DNA from: Antrihabitans spumae
Lineage (GTDB): Bacteria > Actinomycetota > Actinomycetes > Mycobacteriales > Mycobacteriaceae
Direction of reading: 5' to 3'
Assembly (NCBI RefSeq): GCF_043944905.1
Contig: NZ_JBIMSN010000090.1
Location: forward strand, 27,944-91,943
DNA: 64,000 nt
Part shown: piece by piece, positions 15,636 to 24,265 of the stretch
Numbering within the stretch: position 1 is the first letter of the stretch
How the letters are laid out: every line of letters starts with the position of its first letter
The notes under the pieces: model-generated
The model's database searches: none
What the model was told of the DNA's origin: nothing
Seen by the model: only the letters and a program-made list of their open reading frames with translations
Program-made: the position numbers and the translations under genes

Positions 15636-16911
15636 CGTCTATACGGTCAGACGTATACGCTCCGGCGTAACCACGACGCAAGCAACGTGGACCGACAGCG
15701 GCAACCTAGTCACAAGCGGCGGTACGGGCCGCGGATGTGGCCCGTACCTGTACTGCCTGAATGTGAGCAGCGTCGAGCAACAACAACCAGGCATCGGCAT
15801 GTACCGGGTCTATGACTTGGTTGGCGGTGCTGCGCCGTCGCTGACCTCCGTCCCTGTTGGACTTTATGAGGCGACCGGGCCGTATCCGACTGCCTGCCAG
15901 GACTACTGGGCAACAATCACTGGTGTCACGGACCTTGTGAAACCCGCGGCAGGCGACCGCAAGTACGCGATCACTGCGTGGTATCCGACAACGGCAACCT
16001 CGGGGCGTCGGGCACGCTACCTTACGGAGACGAGCAATGACACGGCGATGGCGACAGCCAACGCCGCGGTCTACTCGGGGTTGTCGTCGACGCTGATTCC
16101 ACCGATGGCGGCAAAGCTGGTCAACTCGTATCTGAATGCCCCGATCCGAACAGACCTCGGGCAGATGCCAGTGCTGATCTTCTCGCCAGGTCGTGTCGTC
16201 GCTCGCGAGATGGGGTCGGCGCTGTGCGAGGAGATGGCGTCCCACGGCTACATCGTCCTCGCGCTGGGGCACACCTACGAAGCGCCATCGGTGGAGTTCC
16301 CGTCCAGCCTCGAAGGCAACATCACCTACACCAACACGACGACTGAATACAACAACATGATGCGGCAGCGCATCGCCGACGCCCGCCATCTGCTTGCCAA
16401 CCTGAGCACCCTGCTCGGCAACGGCATCTATCAGCAGATGGACCTGGCGAACATCGGCGCGTTTGGTCATTCCTATGGCGGCTACCTTGCGGGGGAGTTG
16501 GCCTACGTGGAGCCGACTCTGATCAAAGCGGCGATGAACCACGACGGCAGCCCCGGCCGGACGGGTAACGATAACTTCGCCGCCACTAACGGGTTCGCCG
16601 CACCGTACTTCTTCCTCTCGACCGACGACAACTCACGATCTGACCCGCACTGGGCACCAATGAAAGCGCTGCTGACCGGAGACGTGTACGACGTCAAAGC
16701 GAACGGGACACGGCACTACAGCTTCATGGACACCTGCACGCTCGTACCAGCGGGGAGCAAGGCGCTGTACTGCGGCTCTGTCACTCCTGTTCGAGGTATC
16801 GAGATTGGCAGGGCGTACACCCTCGCCTTCTTCAATCACTATCTGAAGGGTACGACGGAGACTTTGCTGGCCGGCGCGTCGGGGTCGTTCCCTGAAATCC
16901 AGTTCTTCTAG
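15613..16911 (+). CDS. Phage tail-like protein with C-terminal alpha/beta-hydrolase (esterase) domain, 5'-truncated
   Basis: A 432-aa ORF. Residues 1-75 (ANGNVYTVRRI, TDSGNLVTSG) resemble a phage structural segment. From about residue 110 there is an alpha/beta hydrolase of the platelet-activating-factor acetylhydrolase/dienelactone type: PVLIFSPGRVV, the nucleophile elbow GHSYGGY (Ser near 285), Asp in NHDGSPG, and a late catalytic His (GTRHYSFMD). The ATG lies at the deletion junction with no ribosome site, so the gene is probably a fragment. A tail-bound esterase could help a phage cross the mycolate layer. A host lipase picked up by the phage is the alternative. Confidence 0.65.
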   Translation: MYLEANGNVYTVRRIRSGVTTTQATWTDSGNLVTSGGTGRGCGPYLYCLNVSSVEQQQPGIGMYRVYDLVGGAAPSLTSVPVGLYEATGPYPTACQDYWATITGVTDLVKPAAGDRKYAITAWYPTTATSGRRARYLTETSNDTAMATANAAVYSGLSSTLIPPMAAKLVNSYLNAPIRTDLGQMPVLIFSPGRVVAREMGSALCEEMASHGYIVLALGHTYEAPSVEFPSSLEGNITYTNTTTEYNNMMRQRIADARHLLANLSTLLGNGIYQQMDLANIGAFGHSYGGYLAGELAYVEPTLIKAAMNHDGSPGRTGNDNFAATNGFAAPYFFLSTDDNSRSDPHWAPMKALLTGDVYDVKANGTRHYSFMDTCTLVPAGSKALYCGSVTPVRGIEIGRAYTLAFFNHYLKGTTETLLAGASGSFPEIQFF

Positions 16912-16927
16912 CTCCACCACCTGCACG

Positions 16928-16965
16928 AAATCTGCCCCACCAACATTCGTTGGTGGGGCAGATTT
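16928..16965 (+). terminator. Perfect rho-independent terminator in the prophage remnant
   Basis: A 16-bp perfect stem (AAATCTGCCCCACCAA 16928-16943, inverse at 16950-16965) with a six-base loop, running into TTTT. It closes the tail/esterase gene. Confidence 0.92.
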
Positions 16966-17029
16966 TGTCATGTCTACAGGTTGACGTCGCCCCTAAGATT
17001 GGTGTATAAGCCTCGACCTTGGGAGTTTC

Positions 17030-17212
17030 GTGCCTACCTTGTCGCAATACCTCGAACGTGCCGTCCGTGAATGGCAAACTAACGACGTCGAACCACTCCT
17101 CGCCACCGCGAAAGACGACGACGAACGCAAACTGATGGGCAAGGAAGTCGTCACCCAGATCATGGAGGCGATGCAGTACGACTGGATGCACGCCCGCGGA
17201 CTGATGAAATGA
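17030..17212 (+). CDS. Small phage-like hypothetical protein (60 aa)
   Basis: Starts at GTG 17030 with GGGAG just upstream (17021-17025) and reads MPTLSQYLERAVREWQ..., mostly helical and charged, with no membrane segment. Its stop overlaps the next gene (ATGA at 17209-17212), so the two are translated together. No family is recognised. It lies between the phage terminator and the lipoprotein in the att-bounded element. Confidence 0.65.
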   Translation: MPTLSQYLERAVREWQTNDVEPLLATAKDDDERKLMGKEVVTQIMEAMQYDWMHARGLMK

Positions 17213-17847
17213 CAGACGTGCCTTCTGAGAAGCAGCCCGTCCGTGAAATCGTGTTCATGGACAAACCTGCGAAGCCTGAGAAGCCGAAGTCTGACGGGTT
17301 TCCGAACCTAGATGAAATCCGTGAACGTGTGCAGGCCGCGCTCAATGGGACCACCACTGGTAGGCACGGCCCAGGCGATACTGAAATGTCCGACGAGAAA
17401 CGTGCCCTGTTCGAACTGCTGGAAGTGGTTCACCTACCGGAGTGGTCGCCCACTCCTGTTGTGAAGATGAAGCCCGACCGCATCCAGATCGCCCAAGCGC
17501 GCCGGCTTGTCGACGCCCTTTACGACGACTTCGGTGTCCGCGTCAACGAACACCTCGTCAAAAAGAAGTGGGTACCGACCCCTGGTGTCGGTGCGAACAA
17601 CCCACACGACATGGGCACCTTCATCGAACGCAACGAAGACGGGTCGTGGCCGCTCGCCACCCCGGAAGACTTCTTCGACCCCGACGACATCACCGTCGAG
17701 CAGGGGGCGGACGGGCAGTACGTCGGTATCCATCACGGATCAGGGATCGTTGAGCGGGCGAAGTCTGCGACGCACGCCAAGCTGGCCGTCTCCGCGAAAC
17801 TGCTGCAACGAATCGAAGAAGCCGCCGAAACGGATCAGGCCGGGTAG
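17209..17847 (+). CDS. Phage-like hypothetical protein (212 aa)
   Basis: A soluble, charged 212-aa protein with a Lys/Pro-rich N-terminal linker (DKPAKPEKPKSDG), a central globular part (residues 60-150, IAQARRLVDALYDDFGVRVNEHL) and a C-terminal helix (AKLAVSAKLLQRIEEAAE). No domain is recognised. Translationally coupled to the 60-aa gene upstream. It converges on the lipoprotein gene, overlapping it by 13 bases at the 3' ends. Confidence 0.7.
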   Translation: MTDVPSEKQPVREIVFMDKPAKPEKPKSDGFPNLDEIRERVQAALNGTTTGRHGPGDTEMSDEKRALFELLEVVHLPEWSPTPVVKMKPDRIQIAQARRLVDALYDDFGVRVNEHLVKKKWVPTPGVGANNPHDMGTFIERNEDGSWPLATPEDFFDPDDITVEQGADGQYVGIHHGSGIVERAKSATHAKLAVSAKLLQRIEEAAETDQAG

Positions 17848-18425
17848 TTCCATTCCCATGAGACAGCTTCGGGGCCTGACGAGTGTGGGCGGTATCCGAC
17901 TATGCCGGTTGGGCTGGTTGCTTCTACGACGATGACTGGTTCGTATGTGGAGTTCGGCAGGGGGGCGTCGATGGCACCGGACGCGTCGGAGACGCACGAG
18001 CTAACTGTCCATGCGTACACGTCGTCGTCTATGCGTCCTTTTTCGTCGACGGTGTAGAAGTTGAACCCGTTGAAGATTTGGCTCTCTTTGACTGCGGGGC
18101 CAGTCTCGACGGTGAACGACATCTTGAGCAACGGGGTGTCGGAGTCCTTGCAGTCGGTGATGAGTTCCATTGAGTTGAGCACGAACGAATAGGCTTTGGG
18201 GCCATCTTCGCTTGTCCAGGTGCCGCCTTCTTCGCCGACTTGTTTGATGATCGCGCCGCGCTTGGAGGTAGCCGGTTTGGCTGCCGTTGTGGTTGGCGGC
18301 GGGGTTGTTGTGGAGGACGTGGTGTCTGGTTGTGCGACGGGTTGAGGGTCGCTGCTGCTAGGTGCGCAGGCAGTAAGTGTGAGTCCTGCGAGGAGTGTGG
18401 TTGCGGCTACTGTGACGCGGTTCAT
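17835..18425 (-). CDS. Lipoprotein of the prophage remnant
   Basis: A 196-aa lipoprotein. The signal peptide ends in the lipobox LTAC, with Cys20 as the lipidation site, followed by a Ser/Thr/Pro linker (residues 22-55) rich in Thr. The exposed domain resembles the extracellular DUF-type domains of actinobacterial phage lipoproteins. It sits next to the right att site and faces away from the other phage genes, the typical place of lysogenic-conversion genes. A role in superinfection exclusion is plausible but inferred from position and type only. Confidence 0.75.
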   Translation of the reverse strand: MNRVTVAATTLLAGLTLTACAPSSSDPQPVAQPDTTSSTTTPPPTTTAAKPATSKRGAIIKQVGEEGGTWTSEDGPKAYSFVLNSMELITDCKDSDTPLLKMSFTVETGPAVKESQIFNGFNFYTVDEKGRIDDDVYAWTVSSCVSDASGAIDAPLPNSTYEPVIVVEATSPTGIVGYRPHSSGPEAVSWEWNYPA

Positions 18426-18657
18426 GGGTGCCCCCTGTGGCGGTTTGATTGGCGGAAGTGTAATCGCCGGGGGCGTTCGAACGTTAGTGCTGTGAACGGT
18501 CGGGTGTGTCTTGCGACTGGTCCACGTTGGTGCAGGTTGGTGCCTGTTCGGTTGTGAATCCGAAGGGTAAACGCAGGGTGACTTCGTTTTCGTGGAGCCA
18601 GCGTGTCCGTTTTGACCGGTTTATTTTTGCGTTTCCGCAGGTCGTGCTACTTCGTGG

Positions 18658-18731
<74 letters not shown>

Positions 18732-19029
18732 CGGAACTTGTTGTTTTGGTGCGGAAGAGACGATAACAGGGGAGAGGCGCGGAAGTGAAATCGGTAAGTT
18801 CACGCGCTGGCAGCAGTGTGAGACGTCACGTTAACGATCACCAGGCAATGTCCGATTTAAGTGATTGAACTCCTATCGCGACGGGCCGTCGTCAGGTTGG
18901 ATCACGACGGTGCTGACTGGCAGAATGGGTTAGCACACGCTCTCGACGCGGGTAACCCCGGGGATGTTGGGCTCGCCGATTGTCGGCTAGGAACGTGTTC
19001 GTTCTATCGAGAACCTGAGGTGGTTTCAC

Positions 19030-20259
19030 ATGAAGGTACAACGCGGCAGTAAACGCCGGTCCGGGGCGCGGTCGGGTCGCGCAATGGTCGTTCTTTCATT
19101 GGCGGCAGCAGGTGTAGGCGCAATGCTCGTCGGTTGCAGTACGTCCGACAAGAGCGATGCGCCGATGGTTCCGATCGAGTCGAACCCGCTTTCGGAGCTG
19201 ATCAAGCCCAAGCTCACGACCGTCGTCAAGGATGGTGAGGTCGGTGTTTCGCCGAGCATTCCCGTCACCGCGACCGTTGCGGACGGCAAACTCGGCAAGG
19301 TCGAGCTCTTCACACCCGACAACACCCTGGTCGCAGGGGCGATATCTCCGGACGGTCTGTCGTGGCAGAGCACAGAGCCGCTCGGCTACAACCGCCAATA
19401 CCGCCTGGTTGCGTCGGCATACGGACTCGGCGGCCGGACCGCCACCGAGCTGAACTTCACCACAAGCGTTCCCGAGAATCTGACGAAGCCGTATCTATTG
19501 ACCGGTGACGGTGACGTCGTCGGGATCGGCCAGCCGGTCGGCGTGCACTTCGACGAGGTCATTTCCGATCGGAAGGCTGCGGAGAACGCGATCAAGGTCG
19601 TCACCGATCCGCCCGTCGAGGGCGCGTTCTACTGGGTGAGTGGCAGCGAGGTCCGCTGGCGGCCCGAGAACTATTGGGCACCGAACACCAAGGTGAGCGT
19701 GAAGGTCGAGGTGTACGGCAAGGACCTCGGGGGCGGTCTCTTCGGCTCGGAAGATGTGTCCGTGGACTATTCGATCGGCGACGCGGTGATTCTGACCGCC
19801 GACGACAACACGAAGCAGGTTACGGTCACCCGCAACGGTGAGGTTGTCATGACCATGCCGACGTCGATGGGCAAGGCGGGCGACGAGACGCCGAACGGTA
19901 CCTACATCGTCGCCGAACGGCACGCGAAGATCGTCATGGATTCGGCCACCTACGGCGTGCCGAACACCTCGCCCGACGGCTACAAGACGCCCGTCGATTG
20001 GGCCACCCGGATGTCCTACAGCGGCATCTTCTTCCACTCGGCGCCGTGGTCGGTCGGACAGCAGGGTTACTCGAACGTGAGCCACGGCTGCTTGAACCTC
20101 AGCCCCTCGAATGCGTTGTGGGTGTTCAACAACACCAAGCGTGGCGACATCGCGATCGTCAAGAACACCGCTGGTGGAACACTTTCCGGCACTGACGGTC
20201 TCGGTGACTGGAACATCCCGTGGTCCACCTGGAAGGCTGGCAACGCGAACCAGCAGTAG
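19030..20259 (+). CDS. L,D-transpeptidase lipoprotein (YkuD domain)
   Basis: A 409-aa exported lipoprotein that forms 3->3 cross-links in peptidoglycan, outside the membrane. The signal peptide carries the lipobox LVGC (Cys36). Two Ig-like domains follow (about 50-250). The YkuD catalytic domain ends with SHGCLNLS, active-site Cys354, and an upstream HSAPWS histidine. The architecture is that of mycobacterial LdtMt proteins, closest in kind to LppS/LdtC (Rv2518c), also near tRNA-Lys and orn as remembered. GAGGTGG precedes the ATG. The 298 bp between tRNA-Lys and this start hold no supported gene. Confidence 0.93.
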   Translation: MKVQRGSKRRSGARSGRAMVVLSLAAAGVGAMLVGCSTSDKSDAPMVPIESNPLSELIKPKLTTVVKDGEVGVSPSIPVTATVADGKLGKVELFTPDNTLVAGAISPDGLSWQSTEPLGYNRQYRLVASAYGLGGRTATELNFTTSVPENLTKPYLLTGDGDVVGIGQPVGVHFDEVISDRKAAENAIKVVTDPPVEGAFYWVSGSEVRWRPENYWAPNTKVSVKVEVYGKDLGGGLFGSEDVSVDYSIGDAVILTADDNTKQVTVTRNGEVVMTMPTSMGKAGDETPNGTYIVAERHAKIVMDSATYGVPNTSPDGYKTPVDWATRMSYSGIFFHSAPWSVGQQGYSNVSHGCLNLSPSNALWVFNNTKRGDIAIVKNTAGGTLSGTDGLGDWNIPWSTWKAGNANQQ

Positions 20260-20275
20260 GTCGAAAAACCCCGTC

Positions 20276-20334
20276 ACGAGCAGGCTGTTACTGCGACATC
20301 GCCCGAGAGGGTCCCGCAGTAACAGCCTGCTCGT
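20276..20334 (+). terminator. Long hairpin terminator of the L,D-transpeptidase gene
   Basis: A perfect 20-bp inverted repeat (ACGAGCAGGCTGTTACTGCG at 20276-20295, inverse at 20315-20334) with a 19-base loop, 17 bases after the stop. Confidence 0.85.
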
Positions 20335-20352
20335 CGCTTTACCAGCAAGCAC

Positions 20353-20389
20353 GAGAAAGGCCCCTGATCTACGGATCAGGGGCCTTCTC
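20353..20389. terminator. Second hairpin terminator between transpeptidase and tRNA-His
   Basis: GAGAAAGGCCCCTGATC and its near-inverse GATCAGGGGCCTTCTC flank a four-base TACG loop. It lies next to the 3' end of tRNA-His, so it probably terminates that transcript on the minus strand and backs up the plus-strand terminator. Confidence 0.8.
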
Positions 20390-20391
20390 TA

Positions 20392-20468
20392 TGGGGTGAG
20401 TGACGGGACTCGAACCCGCGACATTCAGGATCACAACCTGACGCTCTACCAGCTGAACTACACCCACC
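20392..20468 (-). tRNA. tRNA-His (anticodon GTG)
   Basis: Minus-strand cloverleaf with the His-specific extra G at -1, acceptor GTGGGTG/CACTCAC, anticodon loop TTGTGAT, T-loop GGTTCGAGTCC, discriminator C and an encoded CCA. It lies between the transpeptidase and orn, the same order remembered from mycobacteria. Confidence 0.95.
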
Positions 20469-20546
20469 ATGTGGCACGGGATGAGCTACTGCCCGCCAAG
20501 TGCCGTCGTCGATACTAGCGTGTCCGGTGCGCAACTCGCCAATCGG

Positions 20547-21161
20547 TTAACGGGCCTCGGCGCTACGTGCGCCGAGTGCGCTGGTGATCGCGGAGATCTC
20601 GCTGGTCGACGGTCCTGGCTCGGCGACGAATGCGGTGCGGCGGTAGTACTCGAGCTCGCGAATCGACTCTTTGATGTCCGCAAGTGCGCGGTGAGCGAGG
20701 CCCTTTTCCGGCTGACCGAAGTAGATCCTCGGGTACCAGCGGCGGCACAGTTCTTTGATCGAGCTGACGTCGATCATGCGGTAGTGCAGGTAGGCGTCGA
20801 GTTCCGGCATGTCTCGTGCGATGAAACCGCGATCGGTGGCGATCGAGTTGCCGCATAGCGGGACGGTTCCCGCGACGGGGACGAACGTGCGGATGTAGTC
20901 GAGAATCTGCTTCTCGGCTTCAGCCATGGTCACCGTCGACCTGCGTACCTCTTCGGTGAGGCCGGAATGTTCGTGCATCGCAACGACGACGTCCGGCATG
21001 TCCGCAAGCGCCGCGTCGTCGGCGTGAATGACGATATCGATGCCGTCGCCGAGGATATTGAGATCGCTGTCTGTCACCAGCGCGGCCACCTCGATGAGCT
21101 TGTCGCTCTCGAGTCGCAGACCGGTCATTTCGCAGTCGATCCATACGAGTTTGTCTTGCAC
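20547..21161 (-). CDS. orn: Oligoribonuclease
   Basis: A 204-aa 3'-5' exoribonuclease of the DEDDh class that degrades 2-5 nt RNA and linear pGpG in the cytoplasm. All ligands are visible: DCE in WIDCEMTGL (Exo I), NSIATDRGFI (Exo II), and HRALADIKESI (Exo III with the H and D). GTG 21161 (VQDKLVWIDCEMTGL) is chosen because it begins the usual Orn N-terminus; the longer frame to 21233 has an Arg-rich non-Orn extension. Confidence 0.95.
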   Translation of the reverse strand: MQDKLVWIDCEMTGLRLESDKLIEVAALVTDSDLNILGDGIDIVIHADDAALADMPDVVVAMHEHSGLTEEVRRSTVTMAEAEKQILDYIRTFVPVAGTVPLCGNSIATDRGFIARDMPELDAYLHYRMIDVSSIKELCRRWYPRIYFGQPEKGLAHRALADIKESIRELEYYRRTAFVAEPGPSTSEISAITSALGARSAEAR

Positions 21162-21292
21162 GGGACCACAGTAGTCATTGGCGCGGCGCCGTCGGCGAGT
21201 CCGCGGGCGATGCATCCGCGACGCGACCGACACCTTGTGTCAAATGTACTAGGAGTGCTACATTTCGCGGTGAACATGAGACAGATTGGGGA

Positions 21293-22288
21293 ATGTCCGT
21301 GACTCTTCCGAATGCGACCTTCATCGCGGCGTCGTCGGCATCTCGCGGGGAGCGAGATCTGGTGCTCGACGTTCGTGACCTGCGAATGCGCTACGGCGCT
21401 ACCGATGTGCTGCAGGGGGTGAACTTCACTGCTTGTCGTGGCGAAGTCCTTGTGCTGCTCGGCCCGAACGGCGCAGGCAAGACCACAACCATCGAGGTCC
21501 TCGAAGGATTTCGGATGCGGTCGGCCGGCGACGTGTCGGTGCTCGGCGTCGATCCCGCGCGCGGCGACGAGGGGTGGCGCGCGCGGATCGGCGTCGTACT
21601 CCAGTCCTGGCGCGATCACGGGAAGTGGCGCGCGCGGGAACTACTGGACCATTTCGGCCGCTTCTACGCCCCCTACGATTCGGGCGAGGTGACCAGGCCG
21701 TGGGACACCGATGCGCTGATCGACGCCGTCGGGCTCACCGAACATGCAAACAAGAAGCTCAAGGACCTGTCGGGCGGTCAGCGCCGCAGGATGGACGTTG
21801 CGATCGGTATCGTCGGGCGACCCGAGGTGCTCTTCCTCGACGAACCAACTGCCGGATTCGATCCCGAAGCGCGTCGCGAATTCCACGACCTTATCCACCA
21901 TCTCTCGGACTCGAGTACAACGATTCTGCTCACGACGCACGACCTCGACGAGGCGGAGAAACTGGCGGATCGGATCCTCGTGCTCGCAGGCGGCCGCATC
22001 ATCGCCGACGGGTCGGCAGACGAACTCTCGCGTCGGGTATCGACCGAAGCCGAGGTGAAATGGCGGCTCGGACCGGAGCGATTCGTCCATTCGACAACGG
22101 ACGCAACGAAGTTCGTCCGCGAACTGCTCGCCGAGAATGGCAGCGCCGTGACCGACCTCGAAGTGCGAAGAGCAAGTCTCGAAGATACCTACATGAAGTT
22201 GGTGCATGCAGTGGAGACCGGACGAGACGACGCCGACGACAACGTGATTCAGGTATTCGGTGATCCGGTGCAGGAGGATCGGCTGTGA
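21293..22288 (+). CDS. ABC transporter ATP-binding protein (DrrA-like)
   Basis: A 331-aa ATPase of the ABC-2/drug-resistance type. Walker A GPNGAGKTT, Q-loop VVLQSWRDHG, signature LSGGQRRRMD, Walker B EVLFLDEPTAGFD and the switch His in LTTHDLDEAE are intact. A C-terminal domain of about 80 residues follows, as in DrrA. It energises the two permeases downstream; its stop overlaps the first permease GTG. Likely exports a hydrophobic compound or lipid. It starts 132 bp from orn on the opposite strand. Confidence 0.92.
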   Translation: MSVTLPNATFIAASSASRGERDLVLDVRDLRMRYGATDVLQGVNFTACRGEVLVLLGPNGAGKTTTIEVLEGFRMRSAGDVSVLGVDPARGDEGWRARIGVVLQSWRDHGKWRARELLDHFGRFYAPYDSGEVTRPWDTDALIDAVGLTEHANKKLKDLSGGQRRRMDVAIGIVGRPEVLFLDEPTAGFDPEARREFHDLIHHLSDSSTTILLTTHDLDEAEKLADRILVLAGGRIIADGSADELSRRVSTEAEVKWRLGPERFVHSTTDATKFVRELLAENGSAVTDLEVRRASLEDTYMKLVHAVETGRDDADDNVIQVFGDPVQEDRL

Positions 22289-23136
22289 ACTCGCGCGTCA
22301 ACGCAGTTCGGGCAGGCTTGTGCAGAGGCTGGATCGAGTTCAAGCAAACCTTCACCAACGGCCAGGACATCTCCAATTACCTTATCTTTCCAATTATCTC
22401 GCTGATCGTGATGATCTTGATGCGGAACTCCGACGCACCGGGAACGACGTATTCGCTTGCCTTGCTGACGCTCCCGAGTGTGCTCGGCATGAGTGTGGTG
22501 TTCAGCGGTCTGATGGGCGCTGCAGCAACGCTCGTCGTCGGGCGTGAGGACGGCACCCTGCTCCGGGCAAAAGCGTTGCCACACGGCATTATCGGGTACT
22601 TGGTCGGCGTTGTCGTCTACCTCGCCGGGGTGACGCTGGTATCGGTCGCGGTGTTGTTCGTGCCAGGTCTGCTGATCTTCGACGGTCTCGACATCAACAA
22701 TGCAGCGGCATGGATCGGGCTCGTTGGGATCATCGTGATCGGCTTCGTGGCAACACTTCCCATCGGCGCGATCATCGGATCGCTCGGAAACAATCCGGCC
22801 AACATGGGACTTCTGTTCCTGCCGATCATGGCGATGGTCGGTGTCTCCGGAATCTTCTATCCGATCACCTCGCTACCCGGCTGGCTGCAGATAATCGGTC
22901 AGTTGCTGCCGATGTATTGGGTCGGTCTCGGCATGCGGTCTGTTTTGCTGCCGGACGCGATGGCGAGCGTCGAGATCGGTGAATCGTGGAGAACCCTGGA
23001 AATGGTTGGGATGCTTGGCCTCTGGGCGGTCATCGGCTTCGTGCTGGCGCCGGTGGTGATGCGACGGATGGCGCGTCGAGAATCCGGCTCGAACCTGGCG
23101 GAACGTCGTCAGCGCATCATGCAGCGGGTCCAGTGA
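22285..23136 (+). CDS. ABC-2 type permease, first tandem copy
   Basis: A 283-aa membrane protein with six predicted helices and the ABC-2 pattern (GTLLRAKALPHGIIGYLVG, SGIFYPITSLPGWLQIIGQLLP). GTG 22285 overlaps the ATPase stop, and AGGAGG (22272-22277) precedes it. It is the same length as the next gene and visibly homologous along its whole length, so the pair arose by tandem duplication and probably forms a heterodimeric membrane channel. Confidence 0.9.
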   Translation: MNSRVNAVRAGLCRGWIEFKQTFTNGQDISNYLIFPIISLIVMILMRNSDAPGTTYSLALLTLPSVLGMSVVFSGLMGAAATLVVGREDGTLLRAKALPHGIIGYLVGVVVYLAGVTLVSVAVLFVPGLLIFDGLDINNAAAWIGLVGIIVIGFVATLPIGAIIGSLGNNPANMGLLFLPIMAMVGVSGIFYPITSLPGWLQIIGQLLPMYWVGLGMRSVLLPDAMASVEIGESWRTLEMVGMLGLWAVIGFVLAPVVMRRMARRESGSNLAERRQRIMQRVQ

Positions 23137-23987
23137 TGACAAGCACGCGGACCGCAGCGGTACGGGCAGGCATCGAGGGCGGCTGGGTGGATCTTCGAAA
23201 CAGCTTCACCAACGCGCAGGACATCACGTACTACCTCTTCATCCCGATCGTGTCGATTGCGGCGTTGGTAGTGATGGGCGATGCGACGATCCGTGACAGT
23301 GGCGCAGCACTGCAGATGTTGGCATTGCCGAGCATCCTGGGCATGTCCATCGTGTTCAGTGGTATCAGCACGGCTGCAATGTGGCTGCACCTCGACAGGG
23401 ACGACGGCACCCTGCTGCGAGCAAGAGCCACTCCGAACGGCATTGCCGGCTACCTGGTCGGAAAGTCGTTGTTCATAACGGGATCCGCGGCCGTCACGGT
23501 TGTGCTCGTCGTCGTACCCGGCCTGATCTTGTTCGACGGTTTCGAAGCGGGCGCAACCGCGTGGGTAACGCTGGCAGCGGTCTTCGTATTCGGAATGCTC
23601 GCAACCCTGCCGATCGGTGCCGTCATCGGCTCACTCGGCGACGACCCCAAGAAGATCGACCTGATCGCAATGCCGGTACTCGCGACGATTGCCATCTCGG
23701 GGATCTTCTATCCCATAACGGCACTACCAGGCTGGTTGCAGGCCATCGGGCAAATCTTGCCGACGTATTGGATCGGGCTCGGCATGCGGTCGGCACTGTT
23801 GCCCGACTCGATGGCAGCTGTCGAAATCGGTGGCAGTTGGCGCCACCTCGAGATGATCGGAGTGCTTGGTGTGTGGACGGTGATCGGGTTGATCCTCGCT
23901 CCGATACTGTTGCGCCGCATGGCGCGCCGCGAATCAGGCGCAAACCTGGCCGCGCGCCGGTTGAAAGTTCTGCAGAGGGTCCAGTGA
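23136..23987 (+). CDS. ABC-2 type permease, second tandem copy
   Basis: A 283-aa paralogue of the preceding permease. It shares FTNAQDI, DDGTLLRARATPNGIAGYLVG, SGIFYPITALPGWLQAIGQILP, WIGLGMRSALLPD and the RRMARRESGANLA tail. ATG 23136 uses the last base of the upstream stop (TGATG). Expected to pair with the first copy and the DrrA-like ATPase. Confidence 0.9.
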   Translation: MTSTRTAAVRAGIEGGWVDLRNSFTNAQDITYYLFIPIVSIAALVVMGDATIRDSGAALQMLALPSILGMSIVFSGISTAAMWLHLDRDDGTLLRARATPNGIAGYLVGKSLFITGSAAVTVVLVVVPGLILFDGFEAGATAWVTLAAVFVFGMLATLPIGAVIGSLGDDPKKIDLIAMPVLATIAISGIFYPITALPGWLQAIGQILPTYWIGLGMRSALLPDSMAAVEIGGSWRHLEMIGVLGVWTVIGLILAPILLRRMARRESGANLAARRLKVLQRVQ

Positions 23988-23994
23988 GGGTGCG

Positions 23995-24228
23995 ATGAGC
24001 GACTCCATCTACAACCGAATTGCGATGCTGCGAACCGAACGTGGCATCTCGCGGCGTGACCTCGCCGAGGCGCTCGACGTGCACTATCAGACGATCGGCT
24101 ACCTCGAACGCGGCGAATATTCGCCGAGCTTGCAGCTCGCGCTGCAGATCGCACGCTATTTCGATGTCAGCGTCGAAGTGGTGTTCTCGCTCGACCCGTT
24201 CCCTCGAATCGGCGAGCGGACGGGATAG
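23995..24228 (+). CDS. XRE-family HTH regulator (77 aa)
   Basis: A single-domain Cro/CI-type HTH: SRRDLAEALDVHYQTIGYLERGEYSPSLQLALQIARYF. Proteins of this size and sequence (YozG/Xre-like) often sit with ABC-2 export operons and DUF2178-type membrane genes. It begins seven bases after the second permease stop, so it belongs to the transporter operon and probably autoregulates it. Confidence 0.9.
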   Translation: MSDSIYNRIAMLRTERGISRRDLAEALDVHYQTIGYLERGEYSPSLQLALQIARYFDVSVEVVFSLDPFPRIGERTG

Positions 24229-24265
24229 CCGTCACGTCGCTGGTGTGGCCGCTAAGGTACTCCCC

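Noticed and set aside
18861..19052. 63-aa ORF upstream of the transpeptidase
   Set aside because: It lacks a ribosome site and overlaps the transpeptidase start and its leader.
24020..24265. 631-aa form of the HerA-like ATPase
   Set aside because: The additional residues lie in another frame of the XRE gene and are Arg/Ser-rich; the natural start is ATG 24266.
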